Both the position numbers and the translations under genes were made by a program. From contig CAMWYJ010000016.1 in assembly GCA_947178445.1 (NCBI GenBank), forward strand, positions 1 to 60,894: 60,894 nt of DNA, read 5' to 3'. Below are positions 37,056 through 45,673 of this stretch, piece by piece. The notes under the pieces are model-generated. The model worked only from the letters and a program-made list of their open reading frames with translations, was not told the origin of the DNA and made no database searches. The DNA is from an uncultured Clostridium sp. GTDB taxonomy: Bacteria > Bacillota > Clostridia > Lachnospirales > Lachnospiraceae. Position 1 is the stretch's first letter. Every line of letters begins with the position of its first letter.

Positions 37056-38081
37056 TTATCTTTCCTCTCTTTTTTCAATTACAACCGCATGGGCAATACC
37101 CGGAACCGTCTGTCCTTCATTGTAGCTCACTGTGGAAAGTAATGCACCTGTCGGTATAAAAAGAATCCTTTTCAGTATTCCCTGCTTCATTTCATTTAGC
37201 AGCTTTCCTGCAAGGGTGACTGCACTACAGCCGCATCCCGATCCACCGGAATGGGTATCCTGCTCTTCATCATCATATATTTCCATTCCGCAATCCATGT
37301 GCACTCTTGAAATATCGTATCCTTGATCCAGCATAAGTTTACATAATATTTCCTTCCCAACCTTGCCAAGATCTCCTGTTACAATCTTGTCATAATCCGA
37401 TGGAGTCCGGTTAAAGTCCTTCATATGCTGATAAATCACATCTGCTGCTGCCGGCGCCATACATGCTCCCATATTAAGAGAATCCTTCACACCGTAATCT
37501 ACCACTTTTCCCGTTGTAATTCCTGAAATCTGTGCGTCTCCATACTCCTTTGACAGCACAAATGCACCACAGCCTGTCACTGTCCATGTTGATGACATTG
37601 GCCTCTGGTTACCATATTCGAGTGGAAAACGGAACTGCTTTTCTGCTCCTCCGAAATGGCTGGATGCAATGGAAAGCACCGTATCGGCATAACCCGCATG
37701 TACTGTCATGGAGCCTAATGACAATGCTTCGCCAATCGTGGAACAGGCTCCATAAAGCCCAAACAACGGAATGTTAAAATCCATCAATCCAAATGTTGTT
37801 GCAATCAACTGCCCTAACAAATCTCCCGCGAACAGATACCTCACATCCTCTGTTTTCAGTTTTGCCTTACGAAGCGCTAACAATGAAGTCTCCTTCATTA
37901 ACTGGCTTTCTCCCTCCTCCCATGAATCTTCTCCAAAAGCTGGATCTTCCACCACTGCGTCAAATGTACCCTTTAGCGGTCCTTCACCCTCCTTCGGTCC
38001 CACAATACAGGCCGAAGACATAATATAGACCGGTTTATCAAATGCAATACTCTGCTTTCCTACTTGCAAGGAAGCATTCAT
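37056..38081 (-). CDS. spoVAD: stage V sporulation protein AD
   Basis: Thiolase-like protein of 341 residues that binds dipicolinate and is part of the spore SpoVA channel. It matches the family through GKQSIAFDKPVYIMSSA, GPLKGTFDAVVEDP, GACSTIGEALSLGSM and DLGKVGKEIL. The ATG at 38081 follows AGGAGGTGG; a GTG at 38090 lies inside that site. Normally spoVAC precedes spoVAD, but here the upstream neighbour is an unrelated lipoprotein. A forespore-type promoter and a hairpin lie just upstream. Confidence 0.95.
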   Translation of the reverse strand: MNASLQVGKQSIAFDKPVYIMSSACIVGPKEGEGPLKGTFDAVVEDPAFGEDSWEEGESQLMKETSLLALRKAKLKTEDVRYLFAGDLLGQLIATTFGLMDFNIPLFGLYGACSTIGEALSLGSMTVHAGYADTVLSIASSHFGGAEKQFRFPLEYGNQRPMSSTWTVTGCGAFVLSKEYGDAQISGITTGKVVDYGVKDSLNMGACMAPAAADVIYQHMKDFNRTPSDYDKIVTGDLGKVGKEILCKLMLDQGYDISRVHMDCGMEIYDDEEQDTHSGGSGCGCSAVTLAGKLLNEMKQGILKRILFIPTGALLSTVSYNEGQTVPGIAHAVVIEKREER

Positions 38082-38098
38082 ATTTACCACCTCCTGTC

Positions 38099-38132
38099 AA
38101 AAAAGCTTGTTTCAATAACAAAACAAGCTTTT
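38099..38132 (-). terminator. Hairpin between lipoprotein gene and spoVAD
   Basis: On the minus strand AAAAGCTTGTTT pairs with AAACAAGCTTTT, followed by TTGAC. It would end the lipoprotein message, but it also lies at the 5' end of a transcript started from the putative forespore promoter, seven bases before the spoVAD ribosome binding site. Confidence 0.6.
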
Positions 38133-38140
38133 CTTAATCT

Positions 38141-38170
38141 TATTATTCAGTTTTTCAATCATTTTTATGC
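38141..38170 (-). promoter_or_regulatory. Possible sigma-G/F type promoter of spoVAD
   Basis: On the minus strand GCATA (38170-38166), 18 bases, AATAATA (38147-38141). This resembles the forespore sigma-G pattern (GCATA ... CATAATA) with one mismatch. The location suits spoVAD, which is forespore-expressed in Bacillus. Confidence 0.35.
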
Positions 38171-38271
38171 AACACATTTTGTTTACATAACACCATTATT
38201 CTTCCACATGGACAGCATTTTTCTTATGAGCCTGTTTTTCGATAATGCCGTTGCTGCCACGGGTAAAACCG

Positions 38272-38484
38272 CTACTCCTCTCCGATACTATCTGCCTGCT
38301 GTTGAAATTCCTCCACCGCAGAATTAGACTGCTCTACTGCATCCTCTGCCCTTTCTTTCTGCTCCACCGCAATCTCTTCACCGGTTTTGAGACGACCCTC
38401 CGTCCCCTCGTTGCCACAGCCTGCAAAAAAACACATTCCAAACCCCATTCCGGCTAAAACTACAATTTTCTTTATTTTTTTCAT
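38272..38484 (-). CDS. small lipoprotein, function unknown
   Basis: 70 residues: signal peptide KKIKKIVVLAGMGFGMCFFAGC with a lipobox Cys at about residue 23, then a charged helical segment (TGEEIAVEQKERAEDAVEQS). No family was recognised. The ATG at 38484 has GGAGGA ten bases upstream; the longer TTG start lies in that site. It is 35 bases after the CbiET-like gene and before a hairpin, so it may share that gene's message. Confidence 0.65.
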   Translation of the reverse strand: MKKIKKIVVLAGMGFGMCFFAGCGNEGTEGRLKTGEEIAVEQKERAEDAVEQSNSAVEEFQQQADSIGEE

Positions 38485-38519
38485 ATCTATATTCTCCTCC
38501 AAGCGAGCATTATGTAAAC

Positions 38520-39431
38520 CTATCTTGCTTCTCCACTAATCATCCACGGAGACGGCTGTGCTACCATGACACTGCGCTTGTCGCTTTTCGCAATCGAAAT
38601 CTGTAAAACCTCTGTATTTTCAATATTATACTTTGCAAAAATATTCTTAATGCTTACAACCATATCAAGCTCTAAGGTGTAAATAATAAACTGCATCTTC
38701 GGATTCCTTGCAAGCAGTGCTGCAATCTCTTCCTCTAACCGTTTGGATGCCACAATAAATGCAAGCCGTGGCATCGGCAGATTTGCCATGGTCTCCTCAT
38801 CGATTGTCGAAATAATCTCTACATTATGGACACCAAATTTGCTGACATTATCCTGCAAAGACTGCATATCCCGCTTATCCGGTTCCACTGCTATAATTGT
38901 ACCCTCGCTTGCCTCAATTGCCGCCTCAATCACGATGCTTTCCCCACTGACAATACAGATTGTGTCACCCACATCACAGGAAAGCATATTCATAATCACT
39001 GCACGAATCTCATGCCCTACATAATTTACAGAGCCCTTTGAGAAAAATTCATTTTTAATGCCGTAACGGGATGCCTCCCTGGTATTTTCATTGATAATAA
39101 AAATCACAACCGGCTCTGTAATCTTCTTGTCCATGAACTGTTTTACTTTACAGGTATCCACTACATTTTCTTCGCTTAAGCCCGTGCCAATCCACATATC
39201 CAAATCGCCGTAGCCGCCTTCCCACAGCTCATAAAACAAATCCGACTGGCTCTCATCCGCAAAGATCATAACCCGTTTATGGGTTTCAATAGTCGGAAGC
39301 ACATTTTTCTTCTTTCCGCAGATATTCAGCATCTTAATCTTCTCCGGACTGACATTCATACGCTCAGCAAAATTCCCAACCCAGTTTAGCATTTCCCCAC
39401 TTGTGTACATTTTCATTCCGCTTGATTCCAT
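38520..39431 (-). CDS. degenerate CbiET-like (precorrin methyltransferase fold) protein
   Basis: 303 residues resembling a fused CbiE/CbiT in layout. The first half (NVSPEKIKMLNICGKKKNV, KRVMIFADESQSDLFYEL) follows the tetrapyrrole-methylase pattern; the second half (MLSCDVGDTICIVSGESIVI, then IIAVEPDKRDMQSLQDNVSK, GVHNVEII) follows CbiT. However, the SAM loop, normally DxGxGTG, reads IVSGES, and no other cobalamin gene is in the window. Corrin methylation is therefore doubtful; it may be a repurposed, SAM-independent relative. The start at 39431 has AAAGGAGG seven bases upstream. Confidence 0.6.
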   Translation of the reverse strand: MESSGMKMYTSGEMLNWVGNFAERMNVSPEKIKMLNICGKKKNVLPTIETHKRVMIFADESQSDLFYELWEGGYGDLDMWIGTGLSEENVVDTCKVKQFMDKKITEPVVIFIINENTREASRYGIKNEFFSKGSVNYVGHEIRAVIMNMLSCDVGDTICIVSGESIVIEAAIEASEGTIIAVEPDKRDMQSLQDNVSKFGVHNVEIISTIDEETMANLPMPRLAFIVASKRLEEEIAALLARNPKMQFIIYTLELDMVVSIKNIFAKYNIENTEVLQISIAKSDKRSVMVAQPSPWMISGEAR

Positions 39432-39470
39432 AAAAATACCTCCTTTGCCGTAACTTAAAACCATACCATA

Positions 39471-39499
39471 ATTTTACTGCAATCGGAGGTATTTTACAA
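39471..39499 (-). promoter_or_regulatory. Promoter of the CbiET-like gene
   Basis: On the minus strand TTGTAA (39499-39494), 17-base spacer, TAAAAT (39476-39471), about 40 bases before the start. Confidence 0.55.
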
Positions 39500-39542
39500 C
39501 TATTATTCTTTTTTTTACCGAACACAAAACAGCAGCTACTTA

Positions 39543-40361
39543 TCAGAAGCTGTGCCCTCCACCGCCTCCACTGCTGCCTCCACCACCACCTCCGCCACCG
39601 GAGCTGCCAGAACTTTGTGGAGAATATGTCCGTGTTTCATGGGTAAATTGTGCAGTAAAATTTTCAAGATTCTGGGATACAAAAATCGCCTGCATAATTT
39701 CCCTGTCAGAAGGACCCCGCTGCATGGAGGTTGCCCTTACAACAAAGTAATTGATCAAAAGTGCTAAAATAACTGCTAACAGCACATTACAAGTATACTT
39801 CATCGGCTGGGCAATCTTTTGTCCCTGCAGCAACGTAAGCTCTTGTTCAAACACCTTTGATGCACAGGTATAATAGTCCGCATTGGTTGCGTAAGTATAC
39901 ACATTATCCGTAATGGTATTTGCATACCCTTTTGTAATGGTATTATATACCTGTCCATCGCTAAATATGTATATCATCCGGTTCGACATATCAATCAAAA
40001 ACAGTGTTCCACTGTTACTTCCATAGGCATCATGATAAACCTTTGCTGCATAACTGCCGGCAGTGGAGTAATTTTCATCCGTACTGTGAAAAACCACATT
40101 TCCATATACTGTTATTTCCTGCATTTTTGAAAGCAGCTCCTCTGCCTGTTCTCCTGTCAGCAGACCTGCATCATCTCTCACTACTGCCTCATAACCGGTT
40201 TGCGGATTTACATAGGTATCCATAGCCTGCGCCTGCACACCGATTCCCATTCCGCCAATCATAATGAAACAGATCAATAACAGCAGGATATACCATATAC
40301 TGTTCCCAGTCATGCCAAAGAAATGGAGTTTATTTAGATATTTCAAATTATCCTTATGCAC
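39543..40361 (-). CDS. TPM-domain membrane protein with Gly/Ser tail
   Basis: About 273 residues: a TM helix near the N-terminus (WYILLLLICFIMIGGMGIGV), a TPM domain (VNPQTGYEAVVRDDAGLLT to about residue 170; the fold seen in photosystem-associated and phosphatase-like proteins), a second TM helix (NVLLAVILALLINYFVV), and a Gly/Ser-rich end finishing GGHSF. The best-spaced start is GTG 40361 (8 bases after GGAGG); ATG 40367 is only two bases from it. It overlaps the end of the zinc-ribbon gene. The catalytic role is unproven. Confidence 0.8.
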   Translation of the reverse strand: MHKDNLKYLNKLHFFGMTGNSIWYILLLLICFIMIGGMGIGVQAQAMDTYVNPQTGYEAVVRDDAGLLTGEQAEELLSKMQEITVYGNVVFHSTDENYSTAGSYAAKVYHDAYGSNSGTLFLIDMSNRMIYIFSDGQVYNTITKGYANTITDNVYTYATNADYYTCASKVFEQELTLLQGQKIAQPMKYTCNVLLAVILALLINYFVVRATSMQRGPSDREIMQAIFVSQNLENFTAQFTHETRTYSPQSSGSSGGGGGGGGSSGGGGGHSF

Positions 40362-41994
40362 GGTCATCACCTCCCCTATACTCAAACTGTGGAAGCTTTC
40401 TTGTTGCAAGAATATTGTAATCTTTTATCAAATCAATCAAGGTAACTAAAATAGCTGCCATACATACAATGTTGCTGGCATAATAATACAGATCCGATAC
40501 CGGTTTTATAAGGGCAATGAGTGTTGCAAACAAAAGGGCTGTCATCATCCATACTGTTGCCGGTATGCCTTTTTTTGCCTGAACCCCCTTCGCAGTCCTG
40601 ACACTTTTTATTCCGAAAACAACAGACACCAAAAATGCTGCCGGTACAATCAGTCTTGCATTGCCAAACAAATCAAAGAATACACTAGTTGCCCTTAATG
40701 CAATTACGATAAACCAGATACAGAAAACACGTATCACACTCTTCGTTTTTTCTCCCCATTGAACTTTTCCTTTTTTCTTTTTCGAGACCATTTTCTCTGT
40801 CGTAACATACGGTTTCATCCCGTCTAATGCAGCAGCGGCTTCCGCCTCTGCCTGTTTTTTCCTCCGAAACAGCTCCTGCGCCCCCTTATCCTCTTCGTAG
40901 CGCTCCTTTTTTGCAATCGCCTTAATTTCCCGCTCATACAAAATAGTTACTACCAGCGCTAAAATGGTTATCCCGCTAAGCAGGGCAGACGGAACAAGCG
41001 TAAGAAACAGATTCAGCAATATAAACAGTGGAACAGCAAGAAGAAGCGAGCCTGCCATATACTTGAAAATATCCACCGGTAAATCCGCTACCACCTTTCC
41101 TGTCTGGCCATTGACCGTAGCATATGCCACCCGGTCCTTATTTCGGTAAGACATAAACCATACCGGAAACATGGCAAGATCTACATTCTCACACTGCGTA
41201 TGATACGTATCAGAGGGATTGTCACCAAATTTCAAGCTGTATTTTCTCATTTTCTTATGATTCTCAAGATACTTCGTTGTCTGCTCATCTACATCCTCCT
41301 TTGCATCCTCCCTGTAGATTTCTTCTCCCACATCCGGGATATCCGCATAAAATCCACTTAGGATTGACGGTGTAAACGAGCGCATATTTTTCACATCAAA
41401 AGGGGCAATGCGTTCACTTATATTGTCTGCGAAGGAAGAAGATGCATCAAAGGATAATCCTTTATAATAATTATCTAAATTACCACTCAGATCAAAGTGC
41501 TCTGTAATAATATAATCCCCGCTTCTATGATCCTTTGTTCCCTTTATAAGCAGAAATCCCCGCTGGGCAAAATAATATACCCAGTATGGCATATAGATTC
41601 CACGGAAGCCATCGATATACTTTGGATTCTTTAATTGCTTCGGGGCAAACACTGCCTTTTTTACTCTCTTTATATATTCTGTTTTACAGTCCTCTTTCGT
41701 CTTCTTAAAAGGTATAATGAAATCCGGTCTTTTTTCCCTGCTTAACCGGCTGTTGAGTATCGTAGATGCTCCACAGAAGCTGCAAAAACCTGCCGCTGTA
41801 TTGTCCGTACTGTATATCTCACCAGCACATTGCGGACAGGTAAATACGGTAACTTCATAATCCCTGCTTTCCTCTGCATCCTTATCCTTCGTAATCTCGT
41901 CCGGGGAAAACTGCGCATTACAATATCCACATGCCAATTGCTGCGAGGCAATATCAAAACGCAGATTTCCCCCACAATTCGGACATTCGTACAT
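40354..41994 (-). CDS. zinc-ribbon membrane protein, partner of the TPM protein
   Basis: 546 residues with two zinc ribbons at the N-terminus (YECPNCGGN ... ACGYCNAQF and FTCPQCAGE ... FCSFCGAST), a soluble domain (PDFIIPFKKTKEDCKTEYI, YMPYWVYYF), and about five TM helices from residue 315 on. The mixture of zinc ribbons, a WVYYFA-type beta domain and TM helices is a known but uncharacterised Firmicutes arrangement. AGGAGG precedes the start and its end overlaps the TPM gene, so they are expressed together. Confidence 0.82.
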   Translation of the reverse strand: MYECPNCGGNLRFDIASQQLACGYCNAQFSPDEITKDKDAEESRDYEVTVFTCPQCAGEIYSTDNTAAGFCSFCGASTILNSRLSREKRPDFIIPFKKTKEDCKTEYIKRVKKAVFAPKQLKNPKYIDGFRGIYMPYWVYYFAQRGFLLIKGTKDHRSGDYIITEHFDLSGNLDNYYKGLSFDASSSFADNISERIAPFDVKNMRSFTPSILSGFYADIPDVGEEIYREDAKEDVDEQTTKYLENHKKMRKYSLKFGDNPSDTYHTQCENVDLAMFPVWFMSYRNKDRVAYATVNGQTGKVVADLPVDIFKYMAGSLLLAVPLFILLNLFLTLVPSALLSGITILALVVTILYEREIKAIAKKERYEEDKGAQELFRRKKQAEAEAAAALDGMKPYVTTEKMVSKKKKGKVQWGEKTKSVIRVFCIWFIVIALRATSVFFDLFGNARLIVPAAFLVSVVFGIKSVRTAKGVQAKKGIPATVWMMTALLFATLIALIKPVSDLYYYASNIVCMAAILVTLIDLIKDYNILATRKLPQFEYRGGDDRA

Positions 41995-42029
41995 ATTCCT
42001 CTCCTCCTTTGCTAATATTTATAGTCCTC

Positions 42030-42938
42030 TCATTCGCAGACTCCACACTGCTTTTTCCCTATATTACACATCACAATCGCACCGAGAATCAGCACCGTTC
42101 CAATCAATCCATTCACCGTCATTTTCTCATGATATACAAAAATACCAAGCAGCGTTGCCACCACAGGTTCTACAGAAGCAATAATAGATGCCTTGCCGTT
42201 TTCTGTGTATTTGAGTCCATATGTGTACAAAATATATGGAAACACCGTACTCACCATCCCAAAACAGATTGTAAAAAAAAGCATATCTGCACTTCCTGTA
42301 CACACAAAAAAATCCTTTTTTCCATTTACAAAAGGCAAAAGTCCCGCTGCTGCAAATAAAAAGGTGTAAAAAGAAATGGTAAGGGATTCATACCCTCTTT
42401 CAATGGCATATCTGGAAAAAACAGAATATAGTGCATATCCAAATCCCGCACCAAGTCCCACCAAAACTCCTGTCCCTGTAAGATGACCGGCATCACCTGT
42501 TATCCCGGTTACAAACACACAACCCACAAAGGTTATAGCAAGAGACAACAGCTTTATTTTTGTAAACCGCTCTTTAAACAATATCCTTGACATAAGTATT
42601 ACCATGGCCGGTGCAGTATATAAAAGCACTGCTGCCACAGACATGGATGTCATGGTGATCGTCTTGAAATAGCAATAGTTAAAAAACACAATACTACATA
42701 ATCCTGTACCGGCAAAGCACCAGAGGTCCTTTACCTTTACCTTCAAAAGCTTCCGGTCATAAATCAGCAAAAACGAAAACACTAATACGGCAGTTACTAC
42801 TGCACGCACTGCTACAATGTCTAGTGAAACCATCCCTTCTGCATCATATCTGCGGACAAAAAGCCCCATACTTCCCCAAAGACTTCCCGCAAGAAGTATA
42901 TTCACTGCAGCAAACTTTCTCTTCGTTTCTTCTTTCAT
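42030..42938 (-). CDS. EamA/DMT-superfamily transporter
   Basis: 302 residues with ten predicted TM helices and two EamA repeats; typical segments are LLAGSLWGSMGLFVRRY and SIIASVEPVVATLLGIFVYHE. Such carriers export amino acids or metabolites, but the substrate cannot be read from sequence. The start at 42938 follows GGGAG; the longer TTG version at 42962 has no ribosome binding site. It starts 30 bases after the ABC-class ATPase stop. Confidence 0.92.
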   Translation of the reverse strand: MKEETKRKFAAVNILLAGSLWGSMGLFVRRYDAEGMVSLDIVAVRAVVTAVLVFSFLLIYDRKLLKVKVKDLWCFAGTGLCSIVFFNYCYFKTITMTSMSVAAVLLYTAPAMVILMSRILFKERFTKIKLLSLAITFVGCVFVTGITGDAGHLTGTGVLVGLGAGFGYALYSVFSRYAIERGYESLTISFYTFLFAAAGLLPFVNGKKDFFVCTGSADMLFFTICFGMVSTVFPYILYTYGLKYTENGKASIIASVEPVVATLLGIFVYHEKMTVNGLIGTVLILGAIVMCNIGKKQCGVCE

Positions 42939-42968
42939 TCTTTTCTCCCGATTGTTATGCAAACCTCT

Positions 42969-44675
42969 TTATTCTATCTTCAGTAATCCTCTGCATCGAT
43001 TAAGCGCTGCATAAATTTCCTGTTTCCTCGGAATCACCATATTGCCTAGCACACCACCATCACAAAATGCAGCAAAACCCTTTTCATCTATTTTTTTACA
43101 CAATAGCTCCACACCTTCTGTCACAGTGCGCCTTCCATCAAATATATGAAGTTTCATATATTTGACAATCTGGCAAAGCGCATTTAACTGTTCCGTATCT
43201 ACAAGCTGTTCCACATAGCGTAAATCCACCATTTCCTTGTTAATCGAGATACTATCGCGCCCCATAACCTTTGTCTTAATCCGGTTGTCCTTTGCAAAAG
43301 CATGGTCAGGCTTTACAACTCTTGCTATATTGGGAGAACCTGCTTTCTTTGCACCCTCTAACACAAGGGGAAAGCTTTCCGCCTCTTTCTTTGCAAACTC
43401 CGTAATCTCTAACGGCTCATAACGGTTCATTTGGATAACCGTATCTGCCTTATGAAAATAAGAACCAGAACTGCCTGCAACCAGTATGGTAGAAATTCCA
43501 TGCTCCTCATAAAGCTCCTCTACCCGGTCAATAAATGGGATAATCGGCTCTACCTCCCGGTGTACCACCCTCTGCATCAGTTCGTCCCGGATCATAAAAT
43601 TCGTGGCAGAGGTATCCTCATCAATCAAAAAAACCTTTGCACCCATTTCAATGGCCTCCACCGTATTCGCTGCCTGAGAGGTGCTTCCACTAGCATCCTC
43701 CGTATAGAAACTCACAGTATCCCTTCCATTCGGAAGATTACGGATAAACATGGAAATATCTACCTTCTGAATACTTCTGCCGTCTTCTGCCCGAAGCTTC
43801 ATCGCACTGTCATCGGTGATCACATATTCCCTGCCATCTCCTGCCACATGGTTATACACCCCAAGCTCTAATGCCTTAAGAAGCGTAGATTTTCCGTGAT
43901 AACCACCACCTACAATTAGGGTGATACCTTTTCGGATTCCCATACCCTTTATGGAACCCTTATGAGGAAGCTCCATCGTGACCTCAAGGCTCTTGGGTGA
44001 CGTAAATGCCACTGCATCCTTCATCGGAAGCTGGGATACTCCTGATTTTCGTGGAAGAATTGCACCATTCGCAACAAATGCAGTCAACCCCTGCACTTTC
44101 AGCTGCTGTCTGATGTATTGCTGATCCTCTGCTAAATGTACCACCCTCTCCAATTCATTCTTGTTATAAGAAACGGAAAACAATGTCTGTCTCACACATG
44201 CAGGCAGAAAATCAAATAATATCTTCTCCAATTCCCTTGCATTTATCGTTCTTCCATTTGCAGGAAATCCAATCTCCATTTTTACGGTGATATCTCCATT
44301 TTCATGATTTACTACACAGGCACTACGGTTTAATACCTCCTGTCTTGGTTCACTGATACTAAGCAGACCGCTTTTTCCAGAGCCCTTTGCCTTGAAAGAA
44401 TAATCTCTAATCACCTTTGCCATGCGGCGGAGCAAATGATCCTCAAATGCCACCTTCTTACATGTATTTTCGTAATAATAGGAGTCAAACTTTGAAACCA
44501 TTCCCGGCACGACCAGACTCACTTTAGATGGTGCTGCAAAGGGATCACCCTGCACATGGTCAATCGACAGCACATAGTCCTTAAAATCATATTTCCCCTT
44601 CGTATCCTTATACGCTGGATAGCTTTTATGATCAATCTGCTTTAACAGATTCCTTAAATCAATCGATGTTTTCAT
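42969..44675 (-). CDS. predicted ATPase of the ABC class (PF09818-like)
   Basis: 568 residues. Walker A is VGGGYHGKSTLL, a signature-like ASGSTSQAAN precedes Walker B FLIDEDTSATN, and IQMNRYEPLEI is near the end. The protein has no TM domain and no transporter partner. This small family (soluble, ABC-like P-loop) is found in many bacteria without a known role; RNA or nucleic-acid work has been suggested. The start at 44675 (KTSIDLRNLL) follows AGGAG; the residues before it in the longer frame are upstream sequence. A tandem GC-rich repeat begins just upstream. Confidence 0.82.
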   Translation of the reverse strand: MKTSIDLRNLLKQIDHKSYPAYKDTKGKYDFKDYVLSIDHVQGDPFAAPSKVSLVVPGMVSKFDSYYYENTCKKVAFEDHLLRRMAKVIRDYSFKAKGSGKSGLLSISEPRQEVLNRSACVVNHENGDITVKMEIGFPANGRTINARELEKILFDFLPACVRQTLFSVSYNKNELERVVHLAEDQQYIRQQLKVQGLTAFVANGAILPRKSGVSQLPMKDAVAFTSPKSLEVTMELPHKGSIKGMGIRKGITLIVGGGYHGKSTLLKALELGVYNHVAGDGREYVITDDSAMKLRAEDGRSIQKVDISMFIRNLPNGRDTVSFYTEDASGSTSQAANTVEAIEMGAKVFLIDEDTSATNFMIRDELMQRVVHREVEPIIPFIDRVEELYEEHGISTILVAGSSGSYFHKADTVIQMNRYEPLEITEFAKKEAESFPLVLEGAKKAGSPNIARVVKPDHAFAKDNRIKTKVMGRDSISINKEMVDLRYVEQLVDTEQLNALCQIVKYMKLHIFDGRRTVTEGVELLCKKIDEKGFAAFCDGGVLGNMVIPRKQEIYAALNRCRGLLKIE

Positions 44676-44737
44676 TCCTTTTCTCCTCTTTATCGGAATA
44701 TCATATATTCCGCTTTTTATCATGTGTTTTGGAGCCT

Positions 44738-44921
44738 GCAGTGCGTCATTCGAGCGCCTCCGGCCCTCTCATTCGCGGGCTTTCGCTTTGATACCCCTCT
44801 CCGCAGTGCGTCATTCGAGCGCCTCCGGCTCTCTCATTCGCGGGCTTTCGCTTTGATACCCCTTCCTCCGCAGTGCGTCATTCGAGCGCCTCCGGCCCTC
44901 TCATTCGCGGGCTTTCGCCCT
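44738..44921. repeat. GC-rich tandem repeat, about 2.8 units of 65-67 bp
   Basis: Units start at 44738, 44803 and 44870 with GCAGTGCGTCATTCGAGCG and contain CATTCGCGGGCTTTCGC. The first two units run to about 65 and 67 bp (two extra bases in unit 2), and the third is truncated near 44921. Copies are almost identical and richer in GC than the genes around. The apparent long plus-strand frame here is a by-product of the repeats. Confidence 0.85.
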
Positions 44922-44924
44922 ATC

Positions 44925-44979
44925 AAGGTGCAGGAAGATAAATTCACCAGCAAGCTGGCAATTTATCTTTCTGCACCTT
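44925..44979. repeat. 55-base near-perfect hairpin after the tandem repeat
   Basis: 20-base arms AAGGTGCAGGAAGATAAATT and AATTTATCTTTCTGCACCTT (one G-T type mismatch) enclose a 15-base segment that itself pairs (CCAGCAAGCTGG). There is no T-run on either side, so it is unlike an ordinary terminator. Confidence 0.75.
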
Positions 44980-45061
44980 GGCACTGCTCATTGCCATCGC
45001 GTACATTATACCACAAGAAGATTGGTTGCGGAATATCAAGATTTCTTTCTGCGAAAGCTTA

Positions 45062-45098
45062 TTGACAAATCAACATTTACTTGATATTTTATAACAAG
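45062..45098 (+). promoter_or_regulatory. Promoter and putative operator of the second MarR gene
   Basis: TTGACA (45062-45067), 17-base spacer, TATTTT (45085-45090). The inverted repeat CTTGATAT-TTT-ATAACAAG (45080-45098, one mismatch) covers the -10, as expected for autoregulation. Confidence 0.55.
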
Positions 45099-45175
45099 AC
45101 ATGGTAATAGAAACTATCTCTTCTGAACCATAACAATCTGCACGAGTACTATTTATTTATAGGATGAGGATTATT

Positions 45176-45625
45176 ATGACACAGCGTTTTGAATTATTTT
45201 ACACTACAATCAATCAGATTCACCGAAATCTTCAAAGGATTAAGCTAAAGGAAATGGAAAATTTCGGATTAAAAGGCATCCATGTTATGTGCCTTTTTGA
45301 GTTGAACCATAACCCCGAGGGGCTGACACTTACCCAGTTAAGCAGTCTTTGCGGAGAAGATAAAGCTGCCATTTCCAGAGCCATATCAGAACTTACAAAA
45401 CGCAAACTTGTCACCAGTGATGCCGAGAAAAAATATCGAGCTCCCATTACGCTTACTAAAGACGGACAATACCTGGCAGATGAGATTGACAAAAAGGCAG
45501 AAGCAGCAGTTATTGCAGGAAGTGGGAATTTAACACCTGACCAGAGAAACGCCTTATACAAAATGCTGACTTATATTTCCGACAATTTAGATAACTACCT
45601 GACAGATGAGAAAGAAACAGAGTAA
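45176..45625 (+). CDS. MarR-family transcriptional regulator
   Basis: 149 residues. Winged helix: HVMCLFELNHNPEGLTLTQLSSLCGEDKAAISRAISELTKRKLV, with the wing SDAEKKYRAPITLT. It starts at 45176, where GAGG lies six bases upstream; the ATG at 45164 is within that region. The promoter carries a palindrome, so it is probably autoregulated. It is alone on the plus strand and followed by a convergent DUF3006 gene, so its other targets are not evident. Confidence 0.88.
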   Translation: MTQRFELFYTTINQIHRNLQRIKLKEMENFGLKGIHVMCLFELNHNPEGLTLTQLSSLCGEDKAAISRAISELTKRKLVTSDAEKKYRAPITLTKDGQYLADEIDKKAEAAVIAGSGNLTPDQRNALYKMLTYISDNLDNYLTDEKETE

Positions 45626-45673
45626 AAGCTGGTTCATACCATCTCTTTTCCCATATATTATGCTTTCAGTCTT

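Noticed and set aside
44724..45065. 113-codon plus-strand frame
   Set aside because: The translation repeats CVIRAPPALSFAGFR because it reads the tandem DNA repeat; no start signal precedes it and it runs into the hairpin.
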